DNA of 64,000 nt from Candidatus Zixiibacteriota bacterium (GCA_036480375.1 JAZGGI010000033.1:62001-126000); one strand, 5' to 3'; shown: positions 19,206-28,520, counted from the stretch's first letter. A program made the numbers and translations. Notes: generated by a model not told the origin, from the sequence alone.

Positions 19206-19404
19206 TATCTCAGTCAGGACAGATAATATATTCGTTTAAAATTGAAAGTCAAATCATTTAGGTGTTTTAGTCTATATTATTAGCGTTGCGGGATAATAAG
19301 TTACGAGAGTTTTTTAATGAAAGTTGAATGTCATAATTTTGGCCTGTATAATTTGCCGAATAATTAATTTTGAGAAGTTATTTTCTGTACGTTTTAAGGA
19401 ATGA

Positions 19405-20184
19405 TTATGACTTATCCCCGGGGCGAATCACAAACACCCAGGCCGGTAGAAGGGGATAAACAATTTTAAACATCCAACGCGGCATACGGGCTAAAAATGA
19501 ATTTGGTTTGATAACATCATCGGCATAGAATTTTTCGGGATCATCTATAAGCTTCTTAGTGTAATCTATCATTTCGAAATTGCATAACAATTTTCGGAGG
19601 TTACGCAGGGATAACAGATAGACATCATATTTGACTTTACGGCCCATCAGATTCAAATATATATGCGACACCCATAAAGGCATCCATGACAGGCACGGTA
19701 AAAAATAATGACCTTCGATAAAGACGAAACGATTTCCAGCGCCGAAGTAACAAAAACCATTGGGCGATAATAAACGATTGATTTCATTTGCCAAACCGGG
19801 TTGGTTCTCGACATGCTCATAAACCTGATTGCATATGATGACATCGACCGTGCCTTCTTTCAGGGCCGAATTGGTTCCGTCACTGCATAAATAATCGATA
19901 TTTGAGGCTGAAGTCTTTCGCTTACCCGATCTCAATCCTACGTCATCTACATCCAGCGCAATCACCCGTTTGAAATGTTGGGCAAAAAATCCGGTCATGA
20001 TAGAAGTGGATGCTCCGAGATCGAGAGCGACTAATTCATTCAGTGGCCGGGAAGAATAATCCTGGCAAACGGCGATAACTTTGGCCGCTTTTTTATTGCG
20101 CTGATCTTCATTGAAAAGAACGGGAAATCGTTCGGAAAAAGTTCCGTCCTTTTCATAATCATATTTTATCTGTGTTGTACTCAT
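19405..20184 (-). CDS. Class I SAM-dependent methyltransferase
   Basis: This 259-residue protein has a Rossmann SAM-binding site (VALDLGASTSIMTGFFA), the acidic motif II residue in VIALDVDDVG, and VDVIICNQVYEHVENQPG, the usual post-II strand. The C-terminal part has a hydrophobic stretch near 165-185 (CLSWMPLWVSHIYLNLMG) that may lie on the membrane. It is the last of five overlapping genes for glycan assembly; its start overlaps the preceding methyltransferase by 26 bases. A sugar or lipid-linked saccharide is a likely substrate. The exact target is unknown. Confidence 0.82.
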   Translation of the reverse strand: MSTTQIKYDYEKDGTFSERFPVLFNEDQRNKKAAKVIAVCQDYSSRPLNELVALDLGASTSIMTGFFAQHFKRVIALDVDDVGLRSGKRKTSASNIDYLCSDGTNSALKEGTVDVIICNQVYEHVENQPGLANEINRLLSPNGFCYFGAGNRFVFIEGHYFLPCLSWMPLWVSHIYLNLMGRKVKYDVYLLSLRNLRKLLCNFEMIDYTKKLIDDPEKFYADDVIKPNSFLARMPRWMFKIVYPLLPAWVFVIRPGDKS

Positions 20185-20860
20185 TTGGCTCCAACATGTA
20201 GATTTGCGAGAGAGAAAACAATCCGGGCATTAGCCGGGCCAGCATCTTTCCCAGCGGCTGCATAAATTTCCATTGAGGCGGGAATATCGAAACCGGAATT
20301 GCTTTAATTATTGTCAATCCTGTTATTGAAAACAATTCTTTGGCTCGTTTCGGGGAAAACAATCGGATATGTGATTCCTCGAAATGACCGAGATGACTTT
20401 TCCCCAATAGTAATTTTATCCGTGATAACAGATGAAATTCATTCGGGACGGAGATAATGAGACAACCATTTGCGTAGAGAGCCTGTTTGAATTTTCGAAC
20501 GATTTTAACCGAATCAAAAACCTGCTGCAAAACTTCCAGGCACATTATAATGTCATATTTTCCAGGTAAAGGATCCGATTCAAGGTCGCAGATAAAAGCG
20601 TCATAGCCATGGCGAGTTAATTCATTTATAGTGTCGGTCGAAATATCGCATCCGCTGACAACGTATCCACGCTGTCGCAAATAAATTAAAATGGTGCCTC
20701 GGCCACATCCGACATCAATTATTTTTTGGCCTTTATCTTTGTGCAGTAATGATTCAACGAATGTGGCCCGCTGATGTGAACGGGCGTCGGCGCTCGATAT
20801 ATCGCGAGTACCCCAGTAATTATTGAAGTACGCTTTTTTTTGTGAAACATCATTTAGCAT
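20159..20860 (-). CDS. Class I SAM-dependent methyltransferase (UbiG-like fold)
   Basis: A methyltransferase of ~233 residues with motif I IIDVGCGRGTILIYL, motif II VSGCDIS and post-II YDIIMCLEVLQQVFD. The open frame extends up to 20911, but the ATG at 20860 (MLNDVSQKK) is preferred. It overlaps the glycosyltransferase stop by only a few bases and has GGAACC upstream. Proteins of this kind in polysaccharide clusters modify sugars or lipid carriers. It is paired with a second methyltransferase downstream, whose sequence is clearly different. Confidence 0.82.
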   Translation of the reverse strand: MLNDVSQKKAYFNNYWGTRDISSADARSHQRATFVESLLHKDKGQKIIDVGCGRGTILIYLRQRGYVVSGCDISTDTINELTRHGYDAFICDLESDPLPGKYDIIMCLEVLQQVFDSVKIVRKFKQALYANGCLIISVPNEFHLLSRIKLLLGKSHLGHFEESHIRLFSPKRAKELFSITGLTIIKAIPVSIFPPQWKFMQPLGKMLARLMPGLFSLSQIYMLEPNEYNTDKI

Positions 20861-22008
20861 AGCGCGGGTTCCTTCTGATTTGCCCCATGCGATAAATGAT
20901 TTTTCAGCCATTCTGTAAACGTATCGGCAGACCGATCAACATCAAGCTCTTCGACACATAAAGCAAAACGGCGAGTATCAAATGACATTCCCTGAATTAT
21001 ATTTTTCATCGCGTTCGCGAGCTCTTTTGGGGAATTAGGCGGAACGACAATGCCGGTGTGGTATTTTTCCGTAAAATGTTTCAAATCGCCGATATCGGTT
21101 ACTATCACCGGTTTTTTTAACTGCATCGCCTCACTAAAAGTGAGTGGCAGTGAATCGACATGCGTCGGTATCACTGCCGCCGCGGCGCTTGATATAATAC
21201 GAAACATCTTTTCCCGCGGCAAAAATCCCAAATTTTTTACCCGGCTCTGTAAACCGAGAGTTTTTATTTTGTTTTGAAGTTTACTTATATCCGGGCCATC
21301 TCCAATGTAACACAGCGACCATGAGGGAAATTCCTTTATAATTAGATGAAACGCTTCCAGCAGATCGAATACGCCTTTTGATTTACAAACACGGCCGGGA
21401 CAAACAAAAAGATTTTCCGTCCCTGCCTGCTCTTCCTCCCGGAAATCGACCTTCCGCATTGATGGCAAAAAATGACATTCTCTGCCCGCCAGCTTTTCGG
21501 CCATTTCACTAAGAGCAATGCCATCGCTGTAAGAACGGTCGGCCGCCTGAATAACTTCGATTATTTTCTTCCCCACAACAGGAAGTTGGGCGTAGGAATG
21601 GATATCGGAACCAAGGCACCAAACCGCATAAGGCATACCATACATATCTTTTAGTTTTTTGGCGAAGATACCCGAAGGAGCGGACCATAAGGCCAGAGTG
21701 AAATCGAAGTTATTTTTTTCATGTAAAGCTATTGACTGGCTGACACCATTTTTAAAATATTTATAAATTTTGTACCAGCTAAGCGGTGAATATTTGGAAA
21801 GAGAGCCGATTGTCTTTTTTGCTTCCGACCATTTAAATCTTATGGCATTGTATTCGTCATCGTATCGGTCGGCTTTGTGATAAGGAGTCAGTACCGTTAC
21901 GTCGATGTCCTTTTGCCTGAGACGTTTGACAAAATCAAAGACAAACGGAGAAGCACCGTCATCGGGATGAGCCGGGTAACGATTGGATATGAGGAGAAGT
22001 TTAATCAA
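20854..22008 (-). CDS. Glycosyltransferase, GT4/GT-B fold
   Basis: This 384-residue enzyme has the two-lobe GT-B layout. The N-terminal lobe begins LLLISNRYPAHPDDGASPFV. The C-terminal lobe contains FVCPGRVCKSKGVFDLLEAF, YIGDGPDISKLQ and the donor-binding stretch AAAAVIPTHVDSLPLTFSEAMQLKKPVI with the E(x7)E pattern. It would transfer a nucleotide-activated sugar to a glycan in the cytoplasm. It overlaps the upstream GT2 gene by 8 bases, so the two are translationally coupled. Confidence 0.9.
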   Translation of the reverse strand: MIKLLLISNRYPAHPDDGASPFVFDFVKRLRQKDIDVTVLTPYHKADRYDDEYNAIRFKWSEAKKTIGSLSKYSPLSWYKIYKYFKNGVSQSIALHEKNNFDFTLALWSAPSGIFAKKLKDMYGMPYAVWCLGSDIHSYAQLPVVGKKIIEVIQAADRSYSDGIALSEMAEKLAGRECHFLPSMRKVDFREEEQAGTENLFVCPGRVCKSKGVFDLLEAFHLIIKEFPSWSLCYIGDGPDISKLQNKIKTLGLQSRVKNLGFLPREKMFRIISSAAAAVIPTHVDSLPLTFSEAMQLKKPVIVTDIGDLKHFTEKYHTGIVVPPNSPKELANAMKNIIQGMSFDTRRFALCVEELDVDRSADTFTEWLKNHLSHGANQKEPALC

Positions 22009-23029
22009 CGCTCACTCTTTGTTTTTCATCTTCTTTTTCAATTTGCGGTTCATCCTTATTTTCAATCTTTTTGATTGATTGAATTATCTCACCCTGTCGT
22101 CGCTGCATGCGAAAAATTTCGCGGCGCAAACTGACCAGCAGCGAGCCCAAAAAGCCGAATAGTAAAACCTGCATCCCGGCCAAAAGAACAATTATCATCA
22201 ATGTCATCAAGGGGCGATTGGGATTTAGCTGAGCGTTCTGCCACAGATAGATTATGTAGCTTCCCATCCCCAGACCGGCCAATATCAAAAGCGATCCTAC
22301 TACGCCAAAGAGTATCGAAGGCTTTTCAAAAACTGAAAAGAGAATATGCGACAATGCCGTAGCCTTAAATCGGAATTTTGATTTGCCTTTTGCCCGTCCG
22401 GTTAATTCGGCGGGGAATTCAATATGGCGGAAACCGGCCGCGATGCTTTTGGATAATATTTCGAGATGAATTTCTTTGCCGTCCGATTCCAAATCCAACG
22501 ATTGAATCGCCGAGGCTTTATACCCTCTTAATATTCCCGTCACGGTTCGGAGATTGCCCGGCATGATGCGCGATAAAAACAAATTAGCCATCCGGCTGAT
22601 AAAAAGTCTCCTGGAGGGTACGTTTTTTGTCGAGCCGCCTTCCATATAGGGAGACCCGATTACCATATCGGGCGCTTCCGGCAGACTCAGGATTTGATAC
22701 ATAGCCGGCAAATAAGCCTCATCGTAGGAAAGATCGGCGTCACAGGTGAGGATATATTTTCCTCGGGCATGAGCGATTCCGGTACGCAGGGCTCTCCCCC
22801 GCCCCGAATTATCGGGATAACCAACCGGACGCAGGGTATCATCCTGCCGAGCCATAGCCTGCAATTTTCCCATAGTATTATCTTTTGAACCATCGTCAAC
22901 CGCGATAATTTCAAACGGCATATTGGTAATTTTCAGAGCGGTTCGAATCATTTCGATGTTGCCCGGCAAATTGTCGGCTTCGTTATACATCGGGACGACG
23001 ATAGATATTTCGATATGATCTTTATTCAT
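22001..23029 (-). CDS. Glycosyltransferase family 2, polyprenyl-phosphate sugar synthase type
   Basis: The N-terminal ~215 residues form a GT-A domain (SIVVPMYNEADNLPGNIE, IIAVDDGSKDNT, LTCDADLSYDE with the DxD metal site, RTGIAHARGKY). Two membrane helices follow at ~235-255 and ~272-295, then a charged tail. This layout is that of dolichol- or undecaprenyl-phosphate mannose/glucose synthases, which load a sugar on a lipid carrier. The downstream-acting DUF2723 enzyme is encoded directly upstream and overlaps by 4 bases. The pair suggests lipid-linked sugar supply followed by transfer outside the membrane. Confidence 0.9.
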   Translation of the reverse strand: MNKDHIEISIVVPMYNEADNLPGNIEMIRTALKITNMPFEIIAVDDGSKDNTMGKLQAMARQDDTLRPVGYPDNSGRGRALRTGIAHARGKYILTCDADLSYDEAYLPAMYQILSLPEAPDMVIGSPYMEGGSTKNVPSRRLFISRMANLFLSRIMPGNLRTVTGILRGYKASAIQSLDLESDGKEIHLEILSKSIAAGFRHIEFPAELTGRAKGKSKFRFKATALSHILFSVFEKPSILFGVVGSLLILAGLGMGSYIIYLWQNAQLNPNRPLMTLMIIVLLAGMQVLLFGFLGSLLVSLRREIFRMQRRQGEIIQSIKKIENKDEPQIEKEDEKQRVSVD

Positions 23030-24930
23030 TTCAAACTTAATTTCCTTCCGGATAATTTATTAAGTAATTGTTCGGCTTCGGGACATCCCTCTCCGATTTT
23101 AGTCGCCTGTTCCAGCAGTAAAACGGCATCGGCGGTCCGGCCGGAATTCAGCATGGCTATTCCGAGTCTCAAAAAATATTCCGGATTTTCATCGTCGGTC
23201 CGGATAGCATATTCAAAATATTCCAGGGCATAATTCGGGAGGCGGCGCCGGTCATAAAAAGTACCCAGATTAAAGGCATTGCGAGCAACAAATTCCCTGG
23301 TCAATAAATCGGCTGCGTTGCCAGCTATATTCTCCAGAATTGTTTTTTGCTCTTCTATTTTATCGGAATTTATTTCTTGTTTTTCCTCGCTGAGGCAAAA
23401 TAGAAATCCATCGGGATGAATATGTTCCGGATTTATTCCGGGCACTCCGTATTGAATGTAGATTGGCCGTAGAGGAAAATTCAAATCGCATAAATATGAG
23501 ATATATTCAGGCAGCGAAATTATCTTGTTTTGGTCGATTACTTCCGGCAGCAAAAGATCGGGATAATTGATTTCTAATTGTCCTCGATAATCCGGCCGAT
23601 ACAGGGCTCCCGCCGATATTACCGCGATATCGCTTCTTTTATTCTGGGCGTAGCAATGATTCCACAGAGGTAGAACGACATTATCTTCATTGACAATCAA
23701 AAGCGATTTCCGAGGTGCCCGATCGAGGATAGATTCGGCCAAAATATCGGAACCTCTGGCTGCGGACAAATCGGAAGCGTATAAATTTTCATAGAGCTGG
23801 AAAAACGCGAGGATGACAAAAACGGCAGGTATGAATTTTCCGAAATTTGATTTGTTCTTTATTTGTTCCGCTAATGAGAACAATCCCGATATGGAGATGA
23901 TAATAAGTACGGCAAGGGGAATCCCTGTATAAGCCACGATATCAAAATTGAATAGTCTGAATTCGGCGGCCCATATCACCAGCAGGAATCCGAGAGGAAA
24001 CAAAGATGCCATTAACACCAAATCCCATCGTCGGTTTCTGAATACCCGGAAGAGACAAGCAATCAAGCCTATCAAAATCAAGCTTCCTGTTTGATCGTAT
24101 ATAAACCGGACTAATGCTCCAGCCCTCTCAGCATAATTGGGTACGGCTGCTTGTGATGCAGGGATGAAATCCTGGCCGGTTCTTGTTATCGCTTTGAATG
24201 TCGCGGAGATTGTCTTGGGTTGACCGGAATTTACTGCGGGATCGAGATTGGCTCGAATCGGCAAATAGATATATGCGCTCAATGCAATCGCAAATATTAC
24301 CATTCCAGTAGAAACTATTTTTCCAACAAACCCAAAATCGAATTTTTGAGTCAGGTGGAATACCATTCCAATAAATAGAGGCAAAGTGATTAACGCCAAA
24401 AGTGAATGATTGGTAAATGCTAACCCTTGAATAAAAATAGCGAGGAAACAAAGTTTCACTTTTTGACGATTGGATTTCTCACTTAGAATTTTCAGATATA
24501 AAAACATTATTAGCGCAAGAAGGAGGTTATTCAGGGCGTAAACTTCGGCACGAAGGGATGACTGCCAAACCGGCAAGGTCAACCCGATCATGATTGCTCC
24601 GCAAGAGGCAACCAGTTTGGAATTAATTGAACCACTTATAATTCTGCTCATGAATGATAAAAGGATAAAATAAATGACCACTCCTGCAAATGAAGACGCG
24701 ACGGCCGAATAGAGATTGCTGTCAAAAGCCGGACCGCCAGGGCTGATTAAATGAAAGGCTTTCCCGATAATCGTATAAATGGGAAAACTCGGTGAATGAG
24801 GCAATCCCAGTATTTCATTGCAGGTGGCAAAAGCGGCTGAATCGACCCAGAAATTCCCTGGGGCAATCGTCCAAAGATAAATTGCCAACAAAATTATAAA
24901 AACGGAAGCTGGAGCCGTAACTTGTTTCAT
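23026..24930 (-). CDS. DUF2723 membrane glycosyltransferase-like protein with TPR tail
   Basis: This 634-residue protein has ~10 predicted helices in the first 390 residues. The first periplasmic loop has WVDSAAFATCNEILGLPHSPSFPIY, matching the acidic-residue and HSPS pattern of DUF2723, a family related to protein O-mannosyltransferases (GT-C fold). The C-terminal ~80 residues form two TPR-like units (NPEYFLRLGIAMLNSGRTADA). The family is frequent in Bacteroidota and Zixibacteria-like genomes. It probably uses a lipid-linked sugar made by the adjacent GT2 enzyme. It is the first gene of the five-gene glycan operon. Confidence 0.85.
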   Translation of the reverse strand: MKQVTAPASVFIILLAIYLWTIAPGNFWVDSAAFATCNEILGLPHSPSFPIYTIIGKAFHLISPGGPAFDSNLYSAVASSFAGVVIYFILLSFMSRIISGSINSKLVASCGAIMIGLTLPVWQSSLRAEVYALNNLLLALIMFLYLKILSEKSNRQKVKLCFLAIFIQGLAFTNHSLLALITLPLFIGMVFHLTQKFDFGFVGKIVSTGMVIFAIALSAYIYLPIRANLDPAVNSGQPKTISATFKAITRTGQDFIPASQAAVPNYAERAGALVRFIYDQTGSLILIGLIACLFRVFRNRRWDLVLMASLFPLGFLLVIWAAEFRLFNFDIVAYTGIPLAVLIIISISGLFSLAEQIKNKSNFGKFIPAVFVILAFFQLYENLYASDLSAARGSDILAESILDRAPRKSLLIVNEDNVVLPLWNHCYAQNKRSDIAVISAGALYRPDYRGQLEINYPDLLLPEVIDQNKIISLPEYISYLCDLNFPLRPIYIQYGVPGINPEHIHPDGFLFCLSEEKQEINSDKIEEQKTILENIAGNAADLLTREFVARNAFNLGTFYDRRRLPNYALEYFEYAIRTDDENPEYFLRLGIAMLNSGRTADAVLLLEQATKIGEGCPEAEQLLNKLSGRKLSLK

Positions 24931-24967
24931 AAACTATATTTCGGCTGATATGAAAAAGATTTGACCA

Positions 24968-24993
24968 ATAAAAAAAGCGGGCATTGCCTGCTT
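24968..24993 (-). terminator. Intrinsic terminator after the second pilin gene
   Basis: Read on the minus strand, AAGCAGGC-AAT-GCCCGCTT forms a short stem with one mismatch, followed by seven or more T. It lies 25 bases past the pilin stop. Confidence 0.65.
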
Positions 24994-25018
24994 TATGGAT
25001 TTTTATACACGAAGGGTA

Positions 25019-25450
25019 TTAAAAATCGGCGTCATTACTGACGCAAATAAGATTCCCGCCTTCATCTATAGTCCACGTATCGACGTCGTCGTCGTCGTCA
25101 AGAATACCGCAGGTGGCGGTAACTAACAAGTCGGTATCATCGGCGGTGTTGATGGTATAGGTATAAATCGCGCTGGGCATGATTTCAACCATAATACCCT
25201 CGAAAGCAGTCGGTGCCACGGCGGAGCCGGTCACTCCCGCTCCCCAATAAGAGGTATGATCAAGACGATACTGGCGTTCCATACTGTATAATTGTTTCAG
25301 CATCTGCTTGGCTTCGACCTGTTTGGATTTAGTCGAGACTCTCATGAATCGAGGTACAGCCAGGGCGGCCAATATGCCGACAATAACAACAACAATCATC
25401 AGTTCAATTAGCGTAAACCCCTTTTGATTCCGACGGAATATGGAAAACAT
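25019..25450 (-). CDS. Type IV pilin-like prepilin (paralogue 2)
   Basis: This 143-residue prepilin has a short basic leader ending RNQKG, cleaved by prepilin peptidase before FTLIELMIVVVIVG. Glu5 of the mature N-terminal helix, needed for pilus assembly, is present. The globular part has two Cys, in TATCGILDD and NLICVS, which would close the C-terminal loop of a major pilin. It is clearly paralogous to the gene at 25543-25977 along its whole length. The two are separated by a terminator, so this copy may be transcribed by read-through or from its own weak promoter. Confidence 0.93.
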   Translation of the reverse strand: MFSIFRRNQKGFTLIELMIVVVIVGILAALAVPRFMRVSTKSKQVEAKQMLKQLYSMERQYRLDHTSYWGAGVTGSAVAPTAFEGIMVEIMPSAIYTYTINTADDTDLLVTATCGILDDDDDVDTWTIDEGGNLICVSNDADF

Positions 25451-25491
25451 TTTAAACCTCCACGTCAGATTTCAATAATCGATTCGTACCT

Positions 25492-25522
25492 AAAAAAAGG
25501 GCGGAAGTGACTGCTTCCGCCC
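25492..25522 (-). terminator. Intrinsic terminator between the two pilin genes
   Basis: A perfect 9-bp GC-rich stem (GGGCGGAAG with CTTCCGCCC) has a 6-nt loop and is followed on the minus strand by seven T. It lies 20 bases past the first pilin stop. It probably sets a high ratio of pilin 1 to pilin 2 transcripts. Confidence 0.92.
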
Positions 25523-25542
25523 AAAAGGTGCTTTTTATCAAT

Positions 25543-25977
25543 TTAGTTTAAGACAACATCATCTGCGGTACAAAGCAGCTCGCCTCTTTCATCGATAGTC
25601 CAGGAATCTACCTGAACATCATCATCAAGAATACCACAGGTGGCCGTCACGAGAAGATCGGTGCCATCGGCTGTGGTGATGGTGTAGGAATAAATAGCGG
25701 TCGGCATAATTTCGACACCAATGGTATTGAAGGTGTTAGGCGCTGCGGCTGAAGAAGTTATACCAGCTCCCCAATAGGTGCTGTGATCCTGACGATAGGT
25801 ACGTTCCATAGTATAAATCTGTTTTAATACCTGTTTGGCTTCAGACTGTTTTGACTTGGTTGAAGCCCTCATGAAACGAGGAATAGCCAGAGCAGCCAAA
25901 ATACCGATGATTACGACAACGATCATGAGCTCGATGAGGGTGAAACCTCTTTGACGATTGTGGAATTTTGAGAACAT
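25543..25977 (-). CDS. Type IV pilin-like prepilin (paralogue 1)
   Basis: This 144-residue prepilin has leader MFSKFHNRQRG and mature start FTLIELMIVVVIIGILAALA. Two Cys in TATCGILDD and LLCTAD match those of the neighbouring paralogue. A strong AGGAGG lies 6 bases before the ATG. A sigma-54 promoter is ~70 bases upstream and an NtrC-type activator gene comes next. This is the arrangement of the major pilin pilA with PilR in other bacteria. No assembly genes (pilB, pilC, pilQ) are in the window. Confidence 0.94.
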   Translation of the reverse strand: MFSKFHNRQRGFTLIELMIVVVIIGILAALAIPRFMRASTKSKQSEAKQVLKQIYTMERTYRQDHSTYWGAGITSSAAAPNTFNTIGVEIMPTAIYSYTITTADGTDLLVTATCGILDDDVQVDSWTIDERGELLCTADDVVLN

Positions 25978-26042
25978 TGAAAACCTCCTAATACTTTAAC
26001 GTTGGTTCTTTGTGTTGGTTACTTTTCATACTGTCTTCACTA

Positions 26043-26059
26043 TTGCAAGGGATATGCCA
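26043..26059 (-). promoter_or_regulatory. Sigma-54 promoter of pilin gene
   Basis: On the minus strand TGGCAT-ATCCC-TTGCA matches the -24/-12 consensus TGGCAC-N5-TTGCA with one change and exact spacing. The start of transcription would fall near 26033, leaving a ~55-nt leader before the pilin ATG. Confidence 0.8.
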
Positions 26060-26236
26060 TTTGAAGATAAAGTTCAAATTTGCTTGAGCGATTTCCATAA
26101 CCTTCTATCCTACAATACCTTTTCCCTTGAAAATTTATCCCGGTATTATCATTTTTGGCCATATATGGGTTTGAGGCTATATATTTTCGTTTGTATTCTG
26201 CCCACATAATTGCATTTTGCCATAGTCCAGCCAGGA

Positions 26237-27610
26237 TTATTTAGCCTTTTCCTTTATCCCTCCGGTTTTATATTTTTCCAGTTTTCTATACAAAGTCGAA
26301 GCGTCTATTCCCAATACCTTGGCCGCTTTTGATTTATTGCCGTCGGATTGATCCAGGACCCAGTGGATATAGGCTTTTTCTATAAATTCAAGAGGAGGTG
26401 TTTTCTGGTCAGCCGGGCCGACTAAAGAATCCTGCTTGCCGGTCACAACATTGTCGGGGAATGATGCAGGCGCCAGTATATTATCTTTGGAAAGCAATAC
26501 CGCTCTCTCAATAGTATTCTCAAGTTCACGGACATTACCGGGCCAGAAATAAGCCGAAAGAAGGCTATATACTTCAGGCTGAATTTCTTTCTTCTCCAAA
26601 CCGTGGCGGCGGCAGAATTTATTGACAAAAAAGTCAATTAGAAGCGGAATGTCGTCAGCTCTTTCGCGAAGAGGCGGTATATGAATCGGAATTACGTTTA
26701 GGCGATAGTACAAATCGGCCCGGAAGCGGCCTTCCTTGACTTCTTGTTCCAAATTGGCGTTGGTGGCCGTGATAAGACGAACATCAACCGATATAGGAGT
26801 CGTCTCTCCAATCGGCGTTATCTTCTTTTCTTCAAGAACCCGAAGAAGTTTGGCCTGTATTGAAGGCGAAGTATCGCCTATTTCATCGAGGAAAAATGTC
26901 CCGCCGTCGGCGACTTTGAACTGACCTTCCTTGGCCTTAACAGCTCCGGTAAAAGCTCCTTTGCCATGACCGAATAATTCGGATTCCAATAGAGTTTCCG
27001 GAATAGCGGCGCAATTGATACTAACAAAGCGTCCGTCGCTTCGGTCGGATATTAAATGCAGACCTCGGGCGACTAAATCCTTTCCGGTTCCGGATTCGCC
27101 CCGAATTAGAACCGTGGAATCGGCCCGGGCAACCTGTTTGATCAATTCCTTCAGCCGGATAATTGGCTCGGAAATTCCTACTATACTATCCAAACCCTGA
27201 GTTTGAGCCAACTGCTTGCGCAGGCTAATATTCTCGCCGACTATTATATTATGAGAAACGACCTTTTCAATGGCCAGTTTGATTTCGTCTATCTTAAATG
27301 GTTTGGTGATGTAGTCACAGGCCCCCAGCTTCATCGCCTCAATCGCCGATTCCACCGAGGCGAAGGCGGTCATGACGATAAAATCCTGATGCTCTTTTTT
27401 ATCTTTAACCTGATTGAGAAGTTCCAGCCCGGACATTTCCGGCATCATCATATCAGTGATGACGAGATCATAATCATTGTCGCAAATCCGTTTTACGGCA
27501 TCATTTCCATTAGTGCTGGTCTCGACCTCATACCCCTCCTTCTGGAGCATGATAGCCATGAAGTTGCACATGGATTCTTCATCATCGACAACGAAAATTC
27601 TATTAGCCAT
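26237..27610 (-). CDS. NtrC/PilR-family sigma-54 response regulator
   Basis: This 457-residue protein has three domains. The receiver (~1-120) has acidic residues DDEES, the phospho-acceptor Asp in VITDMMMPEMSG and the Lys in ITKPF. The AAA+ domain (~145-375) has Walker A GESGTGKD, the sigma-54 contact loop GAFTGA, Walker B TFFLDEIG and an arginine-finger region near YFWPGNVREL. A C-terminal Fis-type HTH (GNKSKAAKVLGIDASTLYRKL) completes it. It would open sigma-54 promoters, most likely that of the adjacent pilin genes. Its sensor kinase is not in view. Confidence 0.94.
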   Translation of the reverse strand: MANRIFVVDDEESMCNFMAIMLQKEGYEVETSTNGNDAVKRICDNDYDLVITDMMMPEMSGLELLNQVKDKKEHQDFIVMTAFASVESAIEAMKLGACDYITKPFKIDEIKLAIEKVVSHNIIVGENISLRKQLAQTQGLDSIVGISEPIIRLKELIKQVARADSTVLIRGESGTGKDLVARGLHLISDRSDGRFVSINCAAIPETLLESELFGHGKGAFTGAVKAKEGQFKVADGGTFFLDEIGDTSPSIQAKLLRVLEEKKITPIGETTPISVDVRLITATNANLEQEVKEGRFRADLYYRLNVIPIHIPPLRERADDIPLLIDFFVNKFCRRHGLEKKEIQPEVYSLLSAYFWPGNVRELENTIERAVLLSKDNILAPASFPDNVVTGKQDSLVGPADQKTPPLEFIEKAYIHWVLDQSDGNKSKAAKVLGIDASTLYRKLEKYKTGGIKEKAK

Positions 27611-27889
27611 GTTCTTTTTCTTCCCTTTATGGAAACTGTGGTTGGAGAAAAGCTTCCATTACAGGAAATCGGCAATAGACATAGGCCCTAAAGGCTGGAT
27701 TAGCATTTTGCAATATATTTTAACAGATATGCGAAGTAGCTATATCCACGCTGTAAGTTGTATAATAGCAACCAAATACACCTGTGTAAGAGTTCTACGG
27801 GCAAGACTGTAATCCCAAATATTTTGAGAGGATTCTTGATTTATATTTATTAACGCTTTTTATTGTAGTTTTAGACTCGGGAGCTATTA

Positions 27890-28345
27890 ATGATGGAAAA
27901 TTCTTTACTTGCTGAAATCAGAAAGATCGCCGAAAATACCGGTGAAAAATCTGATTTCCTGATGAAAGCGGCCCAGACAATTCAAAACAATTATCCTCAA
28001 TATAACTGGATCGGATTCTATTTCTTAAAAGAAGAAAAGTTACATGTCGGGCCGTATGTCGGCAAGCCGACACCCCATACTATAATTGATCTTAATAGCG
28101 GAGTCTGCGGGGCGGCTGTCAGCCAACAGGAGACTATTGTTGTAGATGACGTCAATGCCGATCCGAGATACCTGGCCTGTTCTCTTGAGACGAAATCCGA
28201 AATTGTGATACCCATAAGATGCAATGGCGAGATAATCGGTGAATTGGATATAGACTCGAATAAAAAAGCGGCCTTTACCGAAGATGATAAAATGATTTTA
28301 GAAGAGGCTGCGGAATTAATCGGCGATATATTGAGTAAGTACTAA
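27890..28345 (+). CDS. GAF-domain protein, free methionine-(R)-sulfoxide reductase-like
   Basis: A 151-residue single GAF domain of the YebR/fRMsr type. Seen: YNWIGFYFLKEEKLHVGPY, GVCGAAVSQQETIVVDDV, YLACSLETKSEIVIPI and IIGELDIDS. Two of the three conserved Cys, in GVCG and in LACS (the catalytic one), are present. The first, normally about ten residues before GVCG, is replaced by His (TPHTII). The protein may still reduce free methionine sulfoxide, with altered recycling, or may be a ligand-binding GAF. It is the first plus-strand gene after the regulator gene. Confidence 0.82.
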   Translation: MMENSLLAEIRKIAENTGEKSDFLMKAAQTIQNNYPQYNWIGFYFLKEEKLHVGPYVGKPTPHTIIDLNSGVCGAAVSQQETIVVDDVNADPRYLACSLETKSEIVIPIRCNGEIIGELDIDSNKKAAFTEDDKMILEEAAELIGDILSKY

Positions 28346-28355
28346 TCGGGAGGAA

Positions 28356-28520
28356 ATGATGTTTTTTGGAATAGTTCTGGTTATCCTGGGAGTTCTATTA
28401 CTGTTAAAGGAAGTCGGCATAATCCACTGGACATTTTGGGGATATTTCTGGCCGATTCTGATTATCGCCCTCGGAGCCCGCATGATTATGGGCGGTAAAA
28501 AAAACACATCAATTGATTAA
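28356..28520 (+). CDS. Small two-helix membrane protein (DUF5668/LiaI-like)
   Basis: A 54-residue protein with GGGAGGA directly upstream. ATG at 28356 is very close to it, so ATG at 28359 may be the true start. The sequence is almost entirely membrane helix: FFGIVLVILGVLLLLKEVG, a short turn IIHWTFWGY, then FWPILIIALGARMI and a Lys-rich end. The pattern of a Gly-Leu helix followed by FWPxLIIxLG is that of the small LiaI/LiaF-type membrane domain family. It starts 11 bases after the GAF gene, so the two are probably co-transcribed. Confidence 0.75.
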   Translation: MMFFGIVLVILGVLLLLKEVGIIHWTFWGYFWPILIIALGARMIMGGKKNTSID

